From Rhizophagus sp. LPA8_4_AMF (taxonomy: Eukaryota; Glomeromycota; Glomeromycetes; Glomerales; Glomeraceae): DNA of 30,411 nucleotides. Position 1 is the first letter of the stretch; each line of letters begins with the position of its first letter. The notes under the pieces were generated by a model, which saw only the letters and a program-made list of their open reading frames with translations, was not told the DNA's origin and made no database searches. Shown one piece after another: positions 20,034 to 29,732 of this stretch. Position numbers and translations under genes: made by a program. Where the stretch lies: assembly GCA_021464525.1 (NCBI GenBank), contig JADRCO010000577.1:1-30411 (forward strand), written 5' to 3'.

Positions 20034-21540
20034 TTATGATTTCTTTATAATTTGAAAAACTTCATAATCGTCTATATTTATATTTCCATTCATTGGAAAT
20101 TTAATACCAGGATAATTTCTTGAATAATTATGATTAATTGTCCATGTATTGTTAAGAAAATACAAATAATAACCAAATATTGGACCATGACTCCGATAAC
20201 AACCTACAGAACTTAAACCATTACTATAACCTACTTTTGCAGTTTTTGTATCTCTTCTATCTTCAAATGAGAATATAAAACTATTAGTTGACCTCTTATA
20301 ATGATTATACAAATCCCAACTAAATGGATTATATCCTCCAATGATTTGTTCTGAATCTTTAATTTTAACTACAATTATAGTGGCTCCTTTACTATCACAT
20401 TTTTCATGAAATGCTTCAGACGTATTACCATCTCTACTAGCACGATATATTAAATAAAAATTATAAGGAATATCTCTTGAATTATAATAATTATAATGTG
20501 AATCATCTTTCTTTTCGATCCAGCTAGAAAAAATGGCAAAATAGTGAGGTTTAATTAAATTTGTATCATATTTCGGACTTCTAGATGGTTGTACATAATT
20601 ATTAAATTCCTTATTTTGTTCCATATGAAACGCAAGTATATTATTAATTAATTCTTCAGGTAGTAATACTTTGTAAGGATATACCTTTAAATAAAAGTCT
20701 TCTGAAGATATAAGATAAAATCTAATAAAAGGAATAAACATATGAAAAGTATCTTTCATAATTGCGATTTCTTCATTATTCCATTTATTAACATCTTGTT
20801 GAATAGAAGGATACTGGGCGAAACTCCACTTGACCAAATTATCCCATATAACAATTTCATCCAATAATAAATCATTCCGTTTTAAAAGTAATTCCAATAA
20901 TGGTGCACTTAACCTAATTAAATTATCAGAATTAAATAATATTTCTGGGTTATAACAAATTATTTCAAGTAAAAATTCCCATAAACCTGAAAAAGTATCA
21001 ATTTGATAAACTTGATAAACGGTTTCAAGAATTTCAATAGGATTCCTTTGTAAAAACTCATATTGATAATTAATTAAATATTCTTGAATACAAGGGATCA
21101 ACGTTTGAATATTAAGTTCGTCTACTGCCATTAAAAGTTCTAATAATTCTAGGCCCTGTAATTTCGTCAAATCAATCTTTCCACAATAAATAAATCTAAA
21201 TAATTTTATTTTTGAAATAAAATGTTTAAATAATATATAATAAAATATTTAACAAGTCATCGATAATTTTATTTATTCTTTATTACCTTAAAATAAATTC
21301 AAAGATTTGAGGAGGAATGTTTGGTTTTTTAAGAATAAATTTTCCATCTTTTTTATCGGCCCATTCATTAGAGAATGCAGCACGAAAATACTGAGACCTA
21401 ATACATAAAATGAGTGAGTGTGCATGAACTTCTTTTGCATTTTCATCTTCACCAGCGTAAATAATGACATCGTGCCCTTCATCAACTTTAAGTAATTTTT
21501 CATAATCATCAATAAGTTCTTGGGAGTATTCGAAAGACAT
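20034..21540 (-). CDS. BTB-BACK-TLDc domain protein (two exons)
   Basis: Exon 1 is 21287-21540, the intron 21196-21286 (91 nt) and exon 2 20034-21195 on the minus strand, giving 471 residues. The frame is open upstream to an ATG at 21612, but that ATG lies upstream of a TATA box (21597-21603), and the paralogues all begin at the equivalent of MSFEYSQEL, so 21540 is chosen. BTB is at about 8-110 (DVIIYAGEDEN, HAHSLILCIRSQYFRAAFSN), BACK at about 130-250 and TLDc at about 295-470 (IIGGYNPFSW, GPIFGYYL, DDYEVFQIIKKS). It is intact. The neighbour at 22628-24079 is a broken tandem duplicate, and similarity between them includes the promoter. Predicted Cullin-3 adaptor by family; target unknown. 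Confidence 0.93.
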
Positions 21541-21596
21541 TTTAAGTAACTTCTTTATAGTAAAAATAATAAAGTTAGAGTTTGAAGGCACTGTAC

Positions 21597-21603
21597 TATA
21601 TAT
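21597..21603 (-). promoter_or_regulatory. TATA box of the third BTB-TLDc gene
   Basis: On the minus strand ACATATATAGT lies about 57-63 nt upstream of the chosen ATG (21540) and downstream of an earlier in-frame ATG (21612), which argues against that earlier start. Confidence 0.45.
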
Positions 21604-21606
21604 GTG

Positions 21607-21619
21607 GGTCACGCAAATA
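21607..21619 (-). promoter_or_regulatory. Shared upstream element of duplicated BTB-TLDc genes
   Basis: The word GGTCACGCAAATA (plus-strand reading) lies 67-79 nt upstream of this gene's ATG and again at 24152-24164, 73-85 nt upstream of the pseudogene's ATG. It could be a retained regulatory site or simply show that the duplication included the promoter. Confidence 0.35.
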
Positions 21620-22093
21620 TATTAATCAGCATTTATTATGCAAATGAAATTCTATTAATGGAAATTCCGAAATTATCAATATATCCAATAATTTCAGCAT
21701 AACTCAATTTCAATCAATTTTGGCCGATCAGAACGATCAGATTTTTTTTTAATAAAATTAGATTACTAAATATTATTTTCAGGGAAAATTTAATTTATAT
21801 TATTGTGATTAATTATTACATTAAAATTTGGTTTATTTATCCCTTTTTAAGAAAACCTTCATAAATTTATTCTTTACGTTAAACTATTTAACTCATTTAA
21901 ATAGTGTGACGGACTTTTAACAGTTTCCGTTTTCTTAGTATATAATATATTACAGTACTTTTACCAATCAGCAATAACGAGTGCAATTTATAAGAAAATT
22001 TCAGAAAGTTATACTGAAATAAAAGTATGATATTATGGATACTATTATTGTATTAAAAAAAATTATTACTAATCGTATAGATAAGTAGACAAC

Positions 22094-22536
22094 TAATGTT
22101 GGTTGCCGTAAGTAATAATTACGGTATTTCAGATTACAACCTGGGTTGCAACTCTAGTTTCGGATTACGGCTCAAAATTACGAAAATGTCATATTAAAGT
22201 AATTATGCCGTAAGTTGGAATTGGTTGTATTTCAAATTAATGTGATCAGTAATTAATATGTGATTGAACGACAATCTTTTTACTGAAATTAAGTTTTTGT
22301 TGGAAGTCTTATTAAAATCTTTATTAATTTTTTAAAAAATTGTGAAAATCACCTCACCTTTATACTTAGAACTTATCTAATGTATCTAATGTACGATTAG
22401 TATTCATCAAACCTTGCACCCATTTCGGACATTACATCAATTACAACGAGTCGGAAAATTACGGAAATTACTTACAACTTTATCGACATATCGACATACA
22501 GTTTCAACCTTTCAACTATTACGGCAACCAACATTA
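22094..22536. mobile_element. Complete MITE with 18-bp TIRs and 8-bp target duplication (hAT-like)
   Basis: The terminal inverted repeats are TAATGTTGGTTGCCGTAA (22094-22111) and its exact reverse complement (22519-22536). They are flanked by identical TAGACAAC at 22086-22093 and 22537-22544; the following TA on both sides could extend the shared word to ten. The 443-bp interior is AT-rich with many TTACGG/CCGTAA words in both orientations, typical of subterminal transposase-binding repeats. No transposase ORF is present, so it must have moved in trans. An 8-bp duplication with short TIRs fits the hAT superfamily best, but the duplication does not match the usual hAT preference (T at position 2), so the superfamily is tentative. 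Identical ends and duplication suggest recent insertion. Confidence 0.85.
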
Positions 22537-22627
22537 TAGACAACTATTTTATAATAAAGTGTCGACACTTTATATATATTATTTAAACATAAATAAATTT
22601 TATTTTATTCTTTATTAACATATTTCT

Positions 22628-24079
22628 TTATTTCTTTATAACTTGAAAAACTTCATAATCATCTATATCAATATTTCCTGAGGACGTTAGAATTTGAATT
22701 TTAATGCTAGGATAATTTCCTGAATAACCATAATAAACCCTCCAATTAGTGCCAAGATAAACTAAATAATAACCAAATATTGGACCATAACTTCGAAAAC
22801 AACCTATGGAAATTTGACCATTACTATAACCCACTTCTGCTGTTTTTACGTTATTCCTATTTGTAAATGTGAATATAAAACTATCAAGCGTACTCTTATA
22901 ACTGTTACTTAAATCCCAATCAAGTGGATTATATCCTCCAAAAATATAATTTGAATTCTTAACTTTTGCTACAACTATAGTAGCTCCTTTATTGTCACAT
23001 TTTTTATGGAACACTTCAGCTGCAGTCCCATCTATACTGGTACGATAAAATAATTTGAAATAATAAGGAATATTCCTTAAATTATAATATGAGTCATTTT
23101 TCTTATCAATCCAACTGGAAAAAATAGCAAAATGTTGAGATTTAATTATAAATGTATCATATTTGGTGATCTAGGAGAATGTATATCGTTATTAAGTACT
23201 TTATTAGATGCAGTATAAGATGCAATTATGTTATTAGTTAAATCTTCAGGTAGTAATACTTTAAAAGGATATACCTTTAAATGAAAATCATCGACAAAAT
23301 CTAATTAGAGGAATGAAATTTTAAAAGTACTTTTCATAATTGCGATTTCTTCTTTATTCCATTCTTGTTGAATAGATGGATGTTGGACAAAATCCAAACT
23401 GATCAAATTGTCCCATATAACTATTCCATCCAATAATAAATCATCCCGTTTTAGCAATGATTCCAATAAAGGTGCTCTTAATCTAACTAAATTATCAGTA
23501 TTGAATAATATTTCTGGTCTATCACATATTCCTCAAGAAAAAAAATCATAAACCTGAGAAAGTATCAAGTTGATAAACAGTTTCAAGAGCTTCAATAGGA
23601 TTATGGTGCAAAATCCTATAATGAGTATTCTGTGATTAAAGTTTGAATATTAAGTTCATCTACTACTATCAAGAGATCAAATAATTCTCGAGTTTATAAT
23701 TTGCCAATTTTGCCAAATCTACTTTTCCACAGTAAATAAACCTAAATAATTTTTATTAAAAAAAAAAATATGATTAACTTAAATACAATAGTATCACAAT
23801 CCAATAATATTTTTTTTTTTATTAAAAGAAAAAATTTGATTATTACCTTAAAATAATTTCAAATATTTGAGGAGAAATATTAGACTTTTTAAGAATAAAT
23901 TTTCTATTTTTTTCATCGGCCCATTCATTAGAGAATGCTGCACGAAAATATTGTGATCTAATGCATAAAATAATTGAGTGCGCACGAATTTCATTTTCAC
24001 TGGCGTAAATAATCACGTCATGTCCTTTGTCAATTTCAAGTAATTTCTCATAATCTTCTTTAGAATAATCAAAAGTCAT
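22628..24079 (-). pseudogene. Broken BTB-BACK-TLDc gene (tandem duplicate)
   Basis: Exon 1 (23847-24079; BTB start MTFDYSKEDYEKLL) and the intron (23742-23846) are intact, with the same phase-2 position as the functional copies. In exon 2 (22628-23741) the frame is lost near 23690, part of BACK is deleted, and a conserved tryptophan codon has become TGA at 23546-23548. Further faults are a frameshift near 23530, loss of a few residues near 23367, a stop at 23305-23307 with a deletion, and a one-base loss near 23164. From about 23162 to the stop the TLDc frame is open and well conserved (FGGYNPLDW, GPIFGYYL, DDYEVFQVIKK). Closest relative in the window is the gene at 20034-21540, on the same strand. 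A shortened transcript encoding TLDc alone is conceivable but has no evidence. Confidence 0.85.
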
Positions 24080-25605
24080 TTTCTTATTAATATCGGTATT
24101 ATAAAAGAAATGTTTAAAGTTTGAAAGTTAAGTTACATAAATTAGTCATGTGGTCACGCAAATAATTAATGCAAATTGCATTCTATTGTTGAAAATCAAT
24201 TTTAGCCCAAAACTGAAGTTAACTAACTTCAGCGATAACGTCATGACCAACGCATGATCGGCACTCAATCCACTCATTTATTTCTCCTCTTGGCCGGAAT
24301 TACGTAATTCCGCCTAGAATTATCCAAATAGGAAGGATCTACACATTAATTCAAATGACGTCTTTATGTCATTTACTTAAATGTAAGTCGTTTGAATATT
24401 CTGCGTATCTTAATTTTTTTTAATTAAAAAATCAATTGAAATTTTTTGATTTATATATAGTACGTATGTAATTTTTTTTTTTTTTTTTACGTTTTACTAC
24501 TACAGTACTTTAATGTATTTTTTATCGTAGCCGTGTTATTTTCTAAGTTGTTAAAGTTTTTTTTTTCATAAAATAATATTATAATAGAACATTTAAAGCT
24601 CATATCATCATACAAGGATTGCAAAGTAACCGGCAACCTTTTCCTAAAGAATGTTAAATTGCATTAATTATGGAGCTTTATAGACTTAACATATAAAGTT
24701 GTGTCATATTGTGAGAGTTTGTGCAATATATGACACAATATTCCTAAAGTTTCTAAAATATAAACATTAATAATTTCTATCAAACAATGCTTGAGATATT
24801 AATTGTCAACATTGATACATCTTGATGTGACAATTCCAACATTCTATGTTTTATTTTTCCGAGATTATTAGGTGAAAAGTTAAAATGATTAAAATTAGGA
24901 GAACTTTTAATGATAGAGTGACATTCCGGCGGAGGTACTGCGCTTATTGTTAGTTAAATTAGTTAGCAGAAAAGTCGAAATGGAAAAGTCCTTTCAGATT
25001 AGATTAGCAATTTATTAATATTTTTTCGTAGAATCTTATCCATTTAGTCAGATGCATGTTTTCTCTCGTTTTATTTATTGTGTAGTAACTAAGTCAGTTA
25101 ACTATATCATTTCCTATTTATTTATACATTATTCACTCTTTTACACAGTGGACTGACGCTCTAGACGGCGTTATATTAGGGTTAGTTTAGCTACTTTGTA
25201 TTTTAAGATTAAGCTTGGAAATTCAAATTCTCATTATATGAGCATTATTGTAACTAAAATAAGTAAACAAGCAAAATTTTGTTATAGTCTAACCCTTGTG
25301 TAGGAAAGAGCCATAAGTAGTAGATAAAGAAATTGTTATATTGGGCGAACGAATTAATGATAAGGTATTGGCTATGATGTGCTACAACAATATTTTGTAA
25401 TATTTTTTGAAATGTGAATATATAAGTTAGCAAACAATTTACGTATGGTTTAATGTACCGGTACCTTATAAGTTTGGGGATTAATACATTATATTCAACA
25501 TATTCAATATATTTTTTAAAAAAATTTATTTTATTTTAATAAAAATAAATAATAAAAACATAAGTTTTACAAATCCTATAAAAATTTAATATATAAAATA
25601 ATAAT
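24080..25605. other. Intergenic stretch
   Basis: No gene is supported over 1.5 kb. The first 120 nt resemble the upstream region of the third BTB-TLDc gene (duplicated promoter). An 18-bp perfect palindrome lies at 24295-24312. Poly-T runs are near 24474-24488. The rest is AT-rich with stops in all frames. Confidence 0.55.
24295..24312. other. Perfect 18-bp palindrome CGGAATTACGTAATTCCG
   Basis: The sequence is its own exact reverse complement. It is GC-flanked (TTGGC before, CCTAG after) in AT-rich DNA, about 215 nt upstream of the pseudogene start. It might be a dimeric factor site or a foldback remnant. Confidence 0.45.
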
Positions 25606-27066
25606 TCATAAATAAGTATTTGAATTAATAAAAATCTTCCAAAAGTTAACATGGTTATATTTTCTAACAATCCCTTGAGCTTTATATTTTTCTATTAAAT
25701 TTTGATGTTCATTATTCCAATCCCTATCCGAATCCAAAAAACTAACATTAATGGTTTTTAATGACATTGAACGTCTATTTTTCCAATTATCAAGAAATAA
25801 TTTTAAAGATTCCAATTTAGGTGCTTTATAAAAACAAAATTTAAAATTAAATAAACCAATTGGTGATGATTTAGTTAAAACTTCAAATAAATAATCCCAA
25901 TTAAATAGATCACTTTCAAGATAATTCCCATTATTGATAATAATATATAATCTATTTAAAAATTGACAATTGGTCAATAAATTTTCCAATTCTAATAAAA
26001 TATTACTGTTTCTAATCAATAATTTAAGGTATTTGAGGTTTGGACAATTTTTATAAATAACCTGAATAATACTTCTATTACTAATCTCATCATGACTCAC
26101 ATAATCAATTTTTATTTCGATAAGATATCCACTTGTATTTCTAATTAAATTTGTTAAAACATTAATCGGAATACATCTAGCTTTTAAAACTTGTAAGAAT
26201 GGTAGAGATAAATTATCTAAACAGGTTGTCACATTTTTAAGACCAATAGCATTCAATTCCAATCTATTTAAATTTACGAAAGACGAAATAATTTTTGTGG
26301 CTGGTTGTTTAGTCATCTTAAAATATCGTATGGAATTTGCATGTATAATTAATGATTCCTCAATAATTTTCCAAAATGATTCATCATTCATTAAATGACC
26401 GTTTGTTAAAAAACGAATACCAAATAATCTTTTTGTGGTCTTGATTAATTTAGTAATTTCATGATTATTATTATCTTTTCCGATAATAAGCTCTAATTCT
26501 TTAACTGAATTGCACATTTCTGATAATCCAATCAAAACCCCATTACCAATGCTTGTATTGCAGCTGAGAAATTCAAGTTCTGAAAAGCAGAGTTTGGCTC
26601 CAGAAATAAGGTGTATTTGATAATCAAATTGATAAGGTACATAAAGGTGCGTTAATCTCGTATTTTCGTTAATAAAAAGATTAAGTATTTCTTTCCTAAT
26701 AGTCGAAAATGCTGATTTTTCAATATTATCAATAGTGGTACTGATAATTCTATTTAAATTACTTAAATCTAAATGCCTACAAAATCTAATATAATTAAAT
26801 AAAGGGCTTTGATAATGGCTTGTCAAGAAGTCAATACCTTGAATCTTTAAATTACTTCTTGATTCATCTGATAAATGTGAAATAATTACATTCAATAATG
26901 ATTTCCTTCCTTTCTGACTTTTCCAATTCCAAGGATTTCTCCATAGAATTGGAATGATTGTTTCACACCAAGTTTTATTAACTGTAAGGCAAGAATAAAG
27001 GGCTTTTTTATCATCTTGTAATTCATTGTATATCAAATAGAGAATATCATTATTTAATTTAAGCAT
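25606..27066 (-). CDS. F-box protein with leucine-rich C-terminal region
   Basis: A single-exon gene of 486 residues. The N-terminus (about 3-45) is an F-box: LNNDILYLIYNEL, then ALYSCLTVNKTWCETIIPIL, then WRNPW. F-boxes bind Skp1 in SCF ubiquitin ligases. The remainder has degenerate leucine-rich segments (for example LTHLYVPYQ, FSELEFLSC, NLNRLELNAIG, CPNLKYLKLLIRN, APKLESLKLFL), consistent with a substrate-binding LRR region. No membrane segments or signal peptide are seen. The ATG (27066) is preceded by a 19-nt A-run on the plus strand and a TATA box at 27141-27147. This belongs to the strongly expanded F-box/LRR family of glomeromycotan fungi (known from general knowledge). Target unknown. 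Confidence 0.92.
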   Translation of the reverse strand: MLKLNNDILYLIYNELQDDKKALYSCLTVNKTWCETIIPILWRNPWNWKSQKGRKSLLNVIISHLSDESRSNLKIQGIDFLTSHYQSPLFNYIRFCRHLDLSNLNRIISTTIDNIEKSAFSTIRKEILNLFINENTRLTHLYVPYQFDYQIHLISGAKLCFSELEFLSCNTSIGNGVLIGLSEMCNSVKELELIIGKDNNNHEITKLIKTTKRLFGIRFLTNGHLMNDESFWKIIEESLIIHANSIRYFKMTKQPATKIISSFVNLNRLELNAIGLKNVTTCLDNLSLPFLQVLKARCIPINVLTNLIRNTSGYLIEIKIDYVSHDEISNRSIIQVIYKNCPNLKYLKLLIRNSNILLELENLLTNCQFLNRLYIIINNGNYLESDLFNWDYLFEVLTKSSPIGLFNFKFCFYKAPKLESLKLFLDNWKNRRSMSLKTINVSFLDSDRDWNNEHQNLIEKYKAQGIVRKYNHVNFWKIFINSNTYL

Positions 27067-27140
27067 TTTTATTATAACAAAAAAAAAAAAAAAAAGTTTT
27101 CGGTTAAAGTTGGCGCAAATGATTTATCAAATGACATAAT

Positions 27141-27147
27141 ATTTATA
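27141..27147 (-). promoter_or_regulatory. TATA box of the F-box gene
   Basis: TATAAAT on the minus strand, 75-81 nt upstream of the ATG at 27066. The spacing is similar to the other TATA boxes in the window. Confidence 0.4.
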
Positions 27148-27832
27148 TGCATTGCGTGTTATACAAAATTTTAGTATGATCACGTGTAAATTTGGAAATA
27201 CTGTAGTACATGTGACTATGTGAGAGGCAAAAAAGTATCATCGACAAATGCAATACAAATTTTACAACTTTGAAAAATATTTAGCGTTAATAATAAGAAA
27301 TATTCATCTTTGGATTTTTTTACTGTTCTAACGAAAAATTAATTTTTATAATTTACCAATCAATTAAAATTACTTTATTTATTTATTTATTTTATGTAAA
27401 AGGAGGAGGAGTACTAAAGAAATTACAACAATTTAAAAAAAGAGATAAAATTTCCACAAAAGACGCCTTCACCCAGCAATACCGGGTCCTCACTTGATCA
27501 AAATCGGACCTATCAATTAAAATTACTATATCACAGTTAAGATATTTTTTATATTGATCGACAAATCACCTGACAATAAAAAAAAATGACGACGATAGAA
27601 ATATTTAAGGTAGAACGTAACTCAATTTATTTAGTTCCAATGACGGGATGAACTTCGACAGATTTAGAATGTTGTCCCATAAATTTAGGATTGTACAGTG
27701 TAGTTAAATTCATATTAATTTCTTTTTTCATTGATTCTCATGGTTTGACAACATCATCATCATCACCACATGTCCATAATGCTTTCTTCAAGTAGTATAT
27801 CAAAGTTCATATCAAAAAAACAGAGAGTGTAA

Positions 27833-28068
27833 GTATGGTTGATACCAGGTGGAAGAATCAACCAATACTCCATAAAAAATATCTCTGGGAAATTCAGGAT
27901 ACTACCGATGGTTCATCACACCACCAAACAGATATAAAATCAAATTTTTTTTCTTACCTTAATAAATTAGTTTATAATGCTTTTCATGTCTAAGCAAAAG
28001 AAAAAACAGCATGACTGCATGAGTATGGTTAGGTGAATCAATACTCCATAAAAAAGCCTCTGGAAAAA
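27833..28068. repeat. Diverged direct repeat, two copies
   Basis: Copy A (27833-27892) and copy B (28023-28068) both read GTATGGTT, then GAATCAA, then AATACTCCATAAAAAA, then CTCTGG, then a run ending in AAA. Both are followed by GATGGT a little later. Copy B is shorter by internal gaps. They are old duplicated DNA of unknown origin, about 190 nt apart. Confidence 0.5.
27835..27993 (+). other. 52-residue ORF, possible coding remnant
   Basis: ATG at 27835 opens 52 codons to TAA at 27991-27993 (includes TRWKNQPILHKKYLWEIQDT). The frame is open a further 13 codons upstream to 27796. A neighbouring frame just upstream (about 27645-27790) also looks protein-like and ends in a Thr/Ser run. These could be pieces of a decayed gene. 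No family is recognised and chance is not excluded. Confidence 0.2.
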
Positions 28069-28646
28069 AGATGGTATCATGCTACCCAAGTGGTCCTTAC
28101 TGTCATGGTCCTCTTGTATAATACAATTCCTTTATTTAATGATTAGATTAATTAAAAAAACGTAATTTTTTTACAGAAAGTCAATTTTAGTAATGTGTAA
28201 CGCCATGACGAAATTCAAAAGTAATATATTATTACAAGTCTAACGTCATTTTGACAATTTTATGGAAAAGCAAGTGCTGCGGTTTGTTGCGTTTGTTTAA
28301 ATACGCAAATGTACTCTTTTAAACATTATTTAATATCATTATTGAGATAAAAAAAGATAATCTAGCTCATTCTTAAACAAACTCATACTCGTCATTTTTT
28401 GTCAAAAATTACAAAGTAGAAAATAATTTGAAGAAATTTCAGAATAAAGTTTCGTCAAGTCTCCTTTCAAAATAGTGAAAAGTAATAAAAAAATTACAAA
28501 TGGAACTTAAATATTGAAAATGTTTAAAGGGATGAAAAATATTTAATTTATAAATAAGTCTTGAGATAGAATTGCATAAAAAGAAACAATGAAAATTTAT
28601 TTTAATATTTCTAAGCAAGTGATAAGCGGTAATACCCTACTACCTG

Positions 28647-29226
28647 AGTACAGTCATGTGCATTTTATGTAAACAGTTACCGGACCTGACTCTTAATTAC
28701 TTATTGAGTAGTATGGACTGTCAGACGGAATTTTTTGAATTTTTTTTTTTAAATTTTGTAACAAATATAAGAATTTAATAACTTTTACAATCAAATAGAT
28801 TAACAAAATTATTTTGCTATAAATGAATTAAAACAAGAAACTATGTAATCATTTATTGTAAAGGTTTTTTTTTTTGAAGATAATAATAAGAATCTAAAAA
28901 AAAACAAATTTATTATTATTTAATATATATATATTATATACATCATCTAATATTTCAGGTTAGAGTGAGTCATATTTGTAAAGTAAAGGTAGAAATGTAG
29001 TGTAAAAAAATTCAGAAAAAATGGCGTGAAAAGAAAGAAAATAACGCGAAAAAAATACAATAAAGTCAAAAATAACGTGAATAAAAAAAAATGTAAAGGG
29101 ATGGCTATGTTATTAAATTTAATCTATGATTAAGTTGATGACTCAATTGACTCATGACTCTTGAATTTTGCCAGACTTGGTCTGCAAAATCCGCAGAGTC
29201 CGCAGTAAAATGCACATGACTGTACT
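28647..29226. repeat. 21-bp perfect inverted repeat, arms 560 nt apart
   Basis: The 21 bases at 28647-28667 (beginning AGTACAGTCATG) are the exact reverse complement of 29206-29226. Weaker related words (ACCGGAC, GAGTA, CTGTCAG) occur next to both arms. The right arm overlaps the first codons of the putative gene at 29210. An exact 21-bp match is unlikely by chance in a window this size. The arms may be ends of an element of about 580 bp. Confidence 0.6.
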
Positions 29227-29732
29227 GACCGGACTACTGAGTAAGGATATACTCAGTGATAAGCAGCTGTCAGTGACATTAAAATTGAAAATTTGGAGTC
29301 ATGCTAAAGATTGGGTCACTATTCTTTACAAAGGTAGGAATACCCTATTTATTTTACAATAAGGGTTTAATTACAGATATCATTACTGGAATTTACAATT
29401 TATATACCAAACGTCCAGTCAGTACTCCTAGGCTCTTTATCACAGAAACTATAGGAATGAAGATTTGCGATGAACCTTTTATTAAACATATAGTTTATAC
29501 ACTTTCCGACTCTGAAAAGAGATTGGATGTCATGGGGTTAGATTCTTTAGCATTAAGAATGTTAAAACGTCCATATTGGACGTGCTTTTCCAACATGATA
29601 AGTTTAATATTGAAATTAACTATGCTTAGAGGCAAGGAACAGATCCTTAGAATGGCAAAATCAAAGATCGAAAGAGTACGATTAAGAAAGGTGTCGCGAG
29701 CGTGTCATCATGTGTCAATCATCAAACAATAG
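29210..29732 (+). CDS. Possible two-exon gene of unknown function
   Basis: Exon 1 would be 29210-29333 and exon 2 29377-29732, joined over a 43-nt intron (gtagga...attacag, 29334-29376). The intron length is exactly what is needed to connect the two overlapping open frames, with the split codon becoming GAT, giving 159 residues: ...WVTILYK-DIITGIYNLYTKRP.... The region is less AT-rich than its flanks, which supports coding. The C-terminal part is basic (KSKIERVRLRKVSRA). I recognise no domain. An alternative is one exon from ATG 29301 (143 residues). The 21-bp inverted repeat covers the start, so it may be part of a transposable element or a fragment. The 43-nt intron is short compared with the 73-105 nt introns of the BTB genes. 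Confidence 0.4.

Larger units (their letters stand above)
21541..22627. other. Intergenic stretch between the tandem BTB-TLDc copies
   Basis: Contains the promoter of the gene ending at 20034 and the intact MITE at 22094-22536. No coding region is supported. GGTCACGCAAATA at 21607-21619 recurs upstream of the pseudogene copy at 24152-24164. Confidence 0.6.
27067..29209. other. Intergenic stretch
   Basis: No firm gene in 2.1 kb. It holds the F-box promoter, a small ORF (27835-27993), a diverged direct repeat (27833-28068) and one arm of an inverted repeat (28647-28667). Poly-A and poly-T runs are frequent after 28730. Confidence 0.5.

Noticed and set aside
21288-21512. 74-codon ORF on the minus strand within BTB exon 1
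   Set aside because: Out-of-frame shadow of the BTB exon.
21541-21612. Upstream in-frame ATG at 21612 as the start of the third BTB-TLDc protein
   Set aside because: It would lie upstream of the TATA box and add 24 residues absent from all paralogues.
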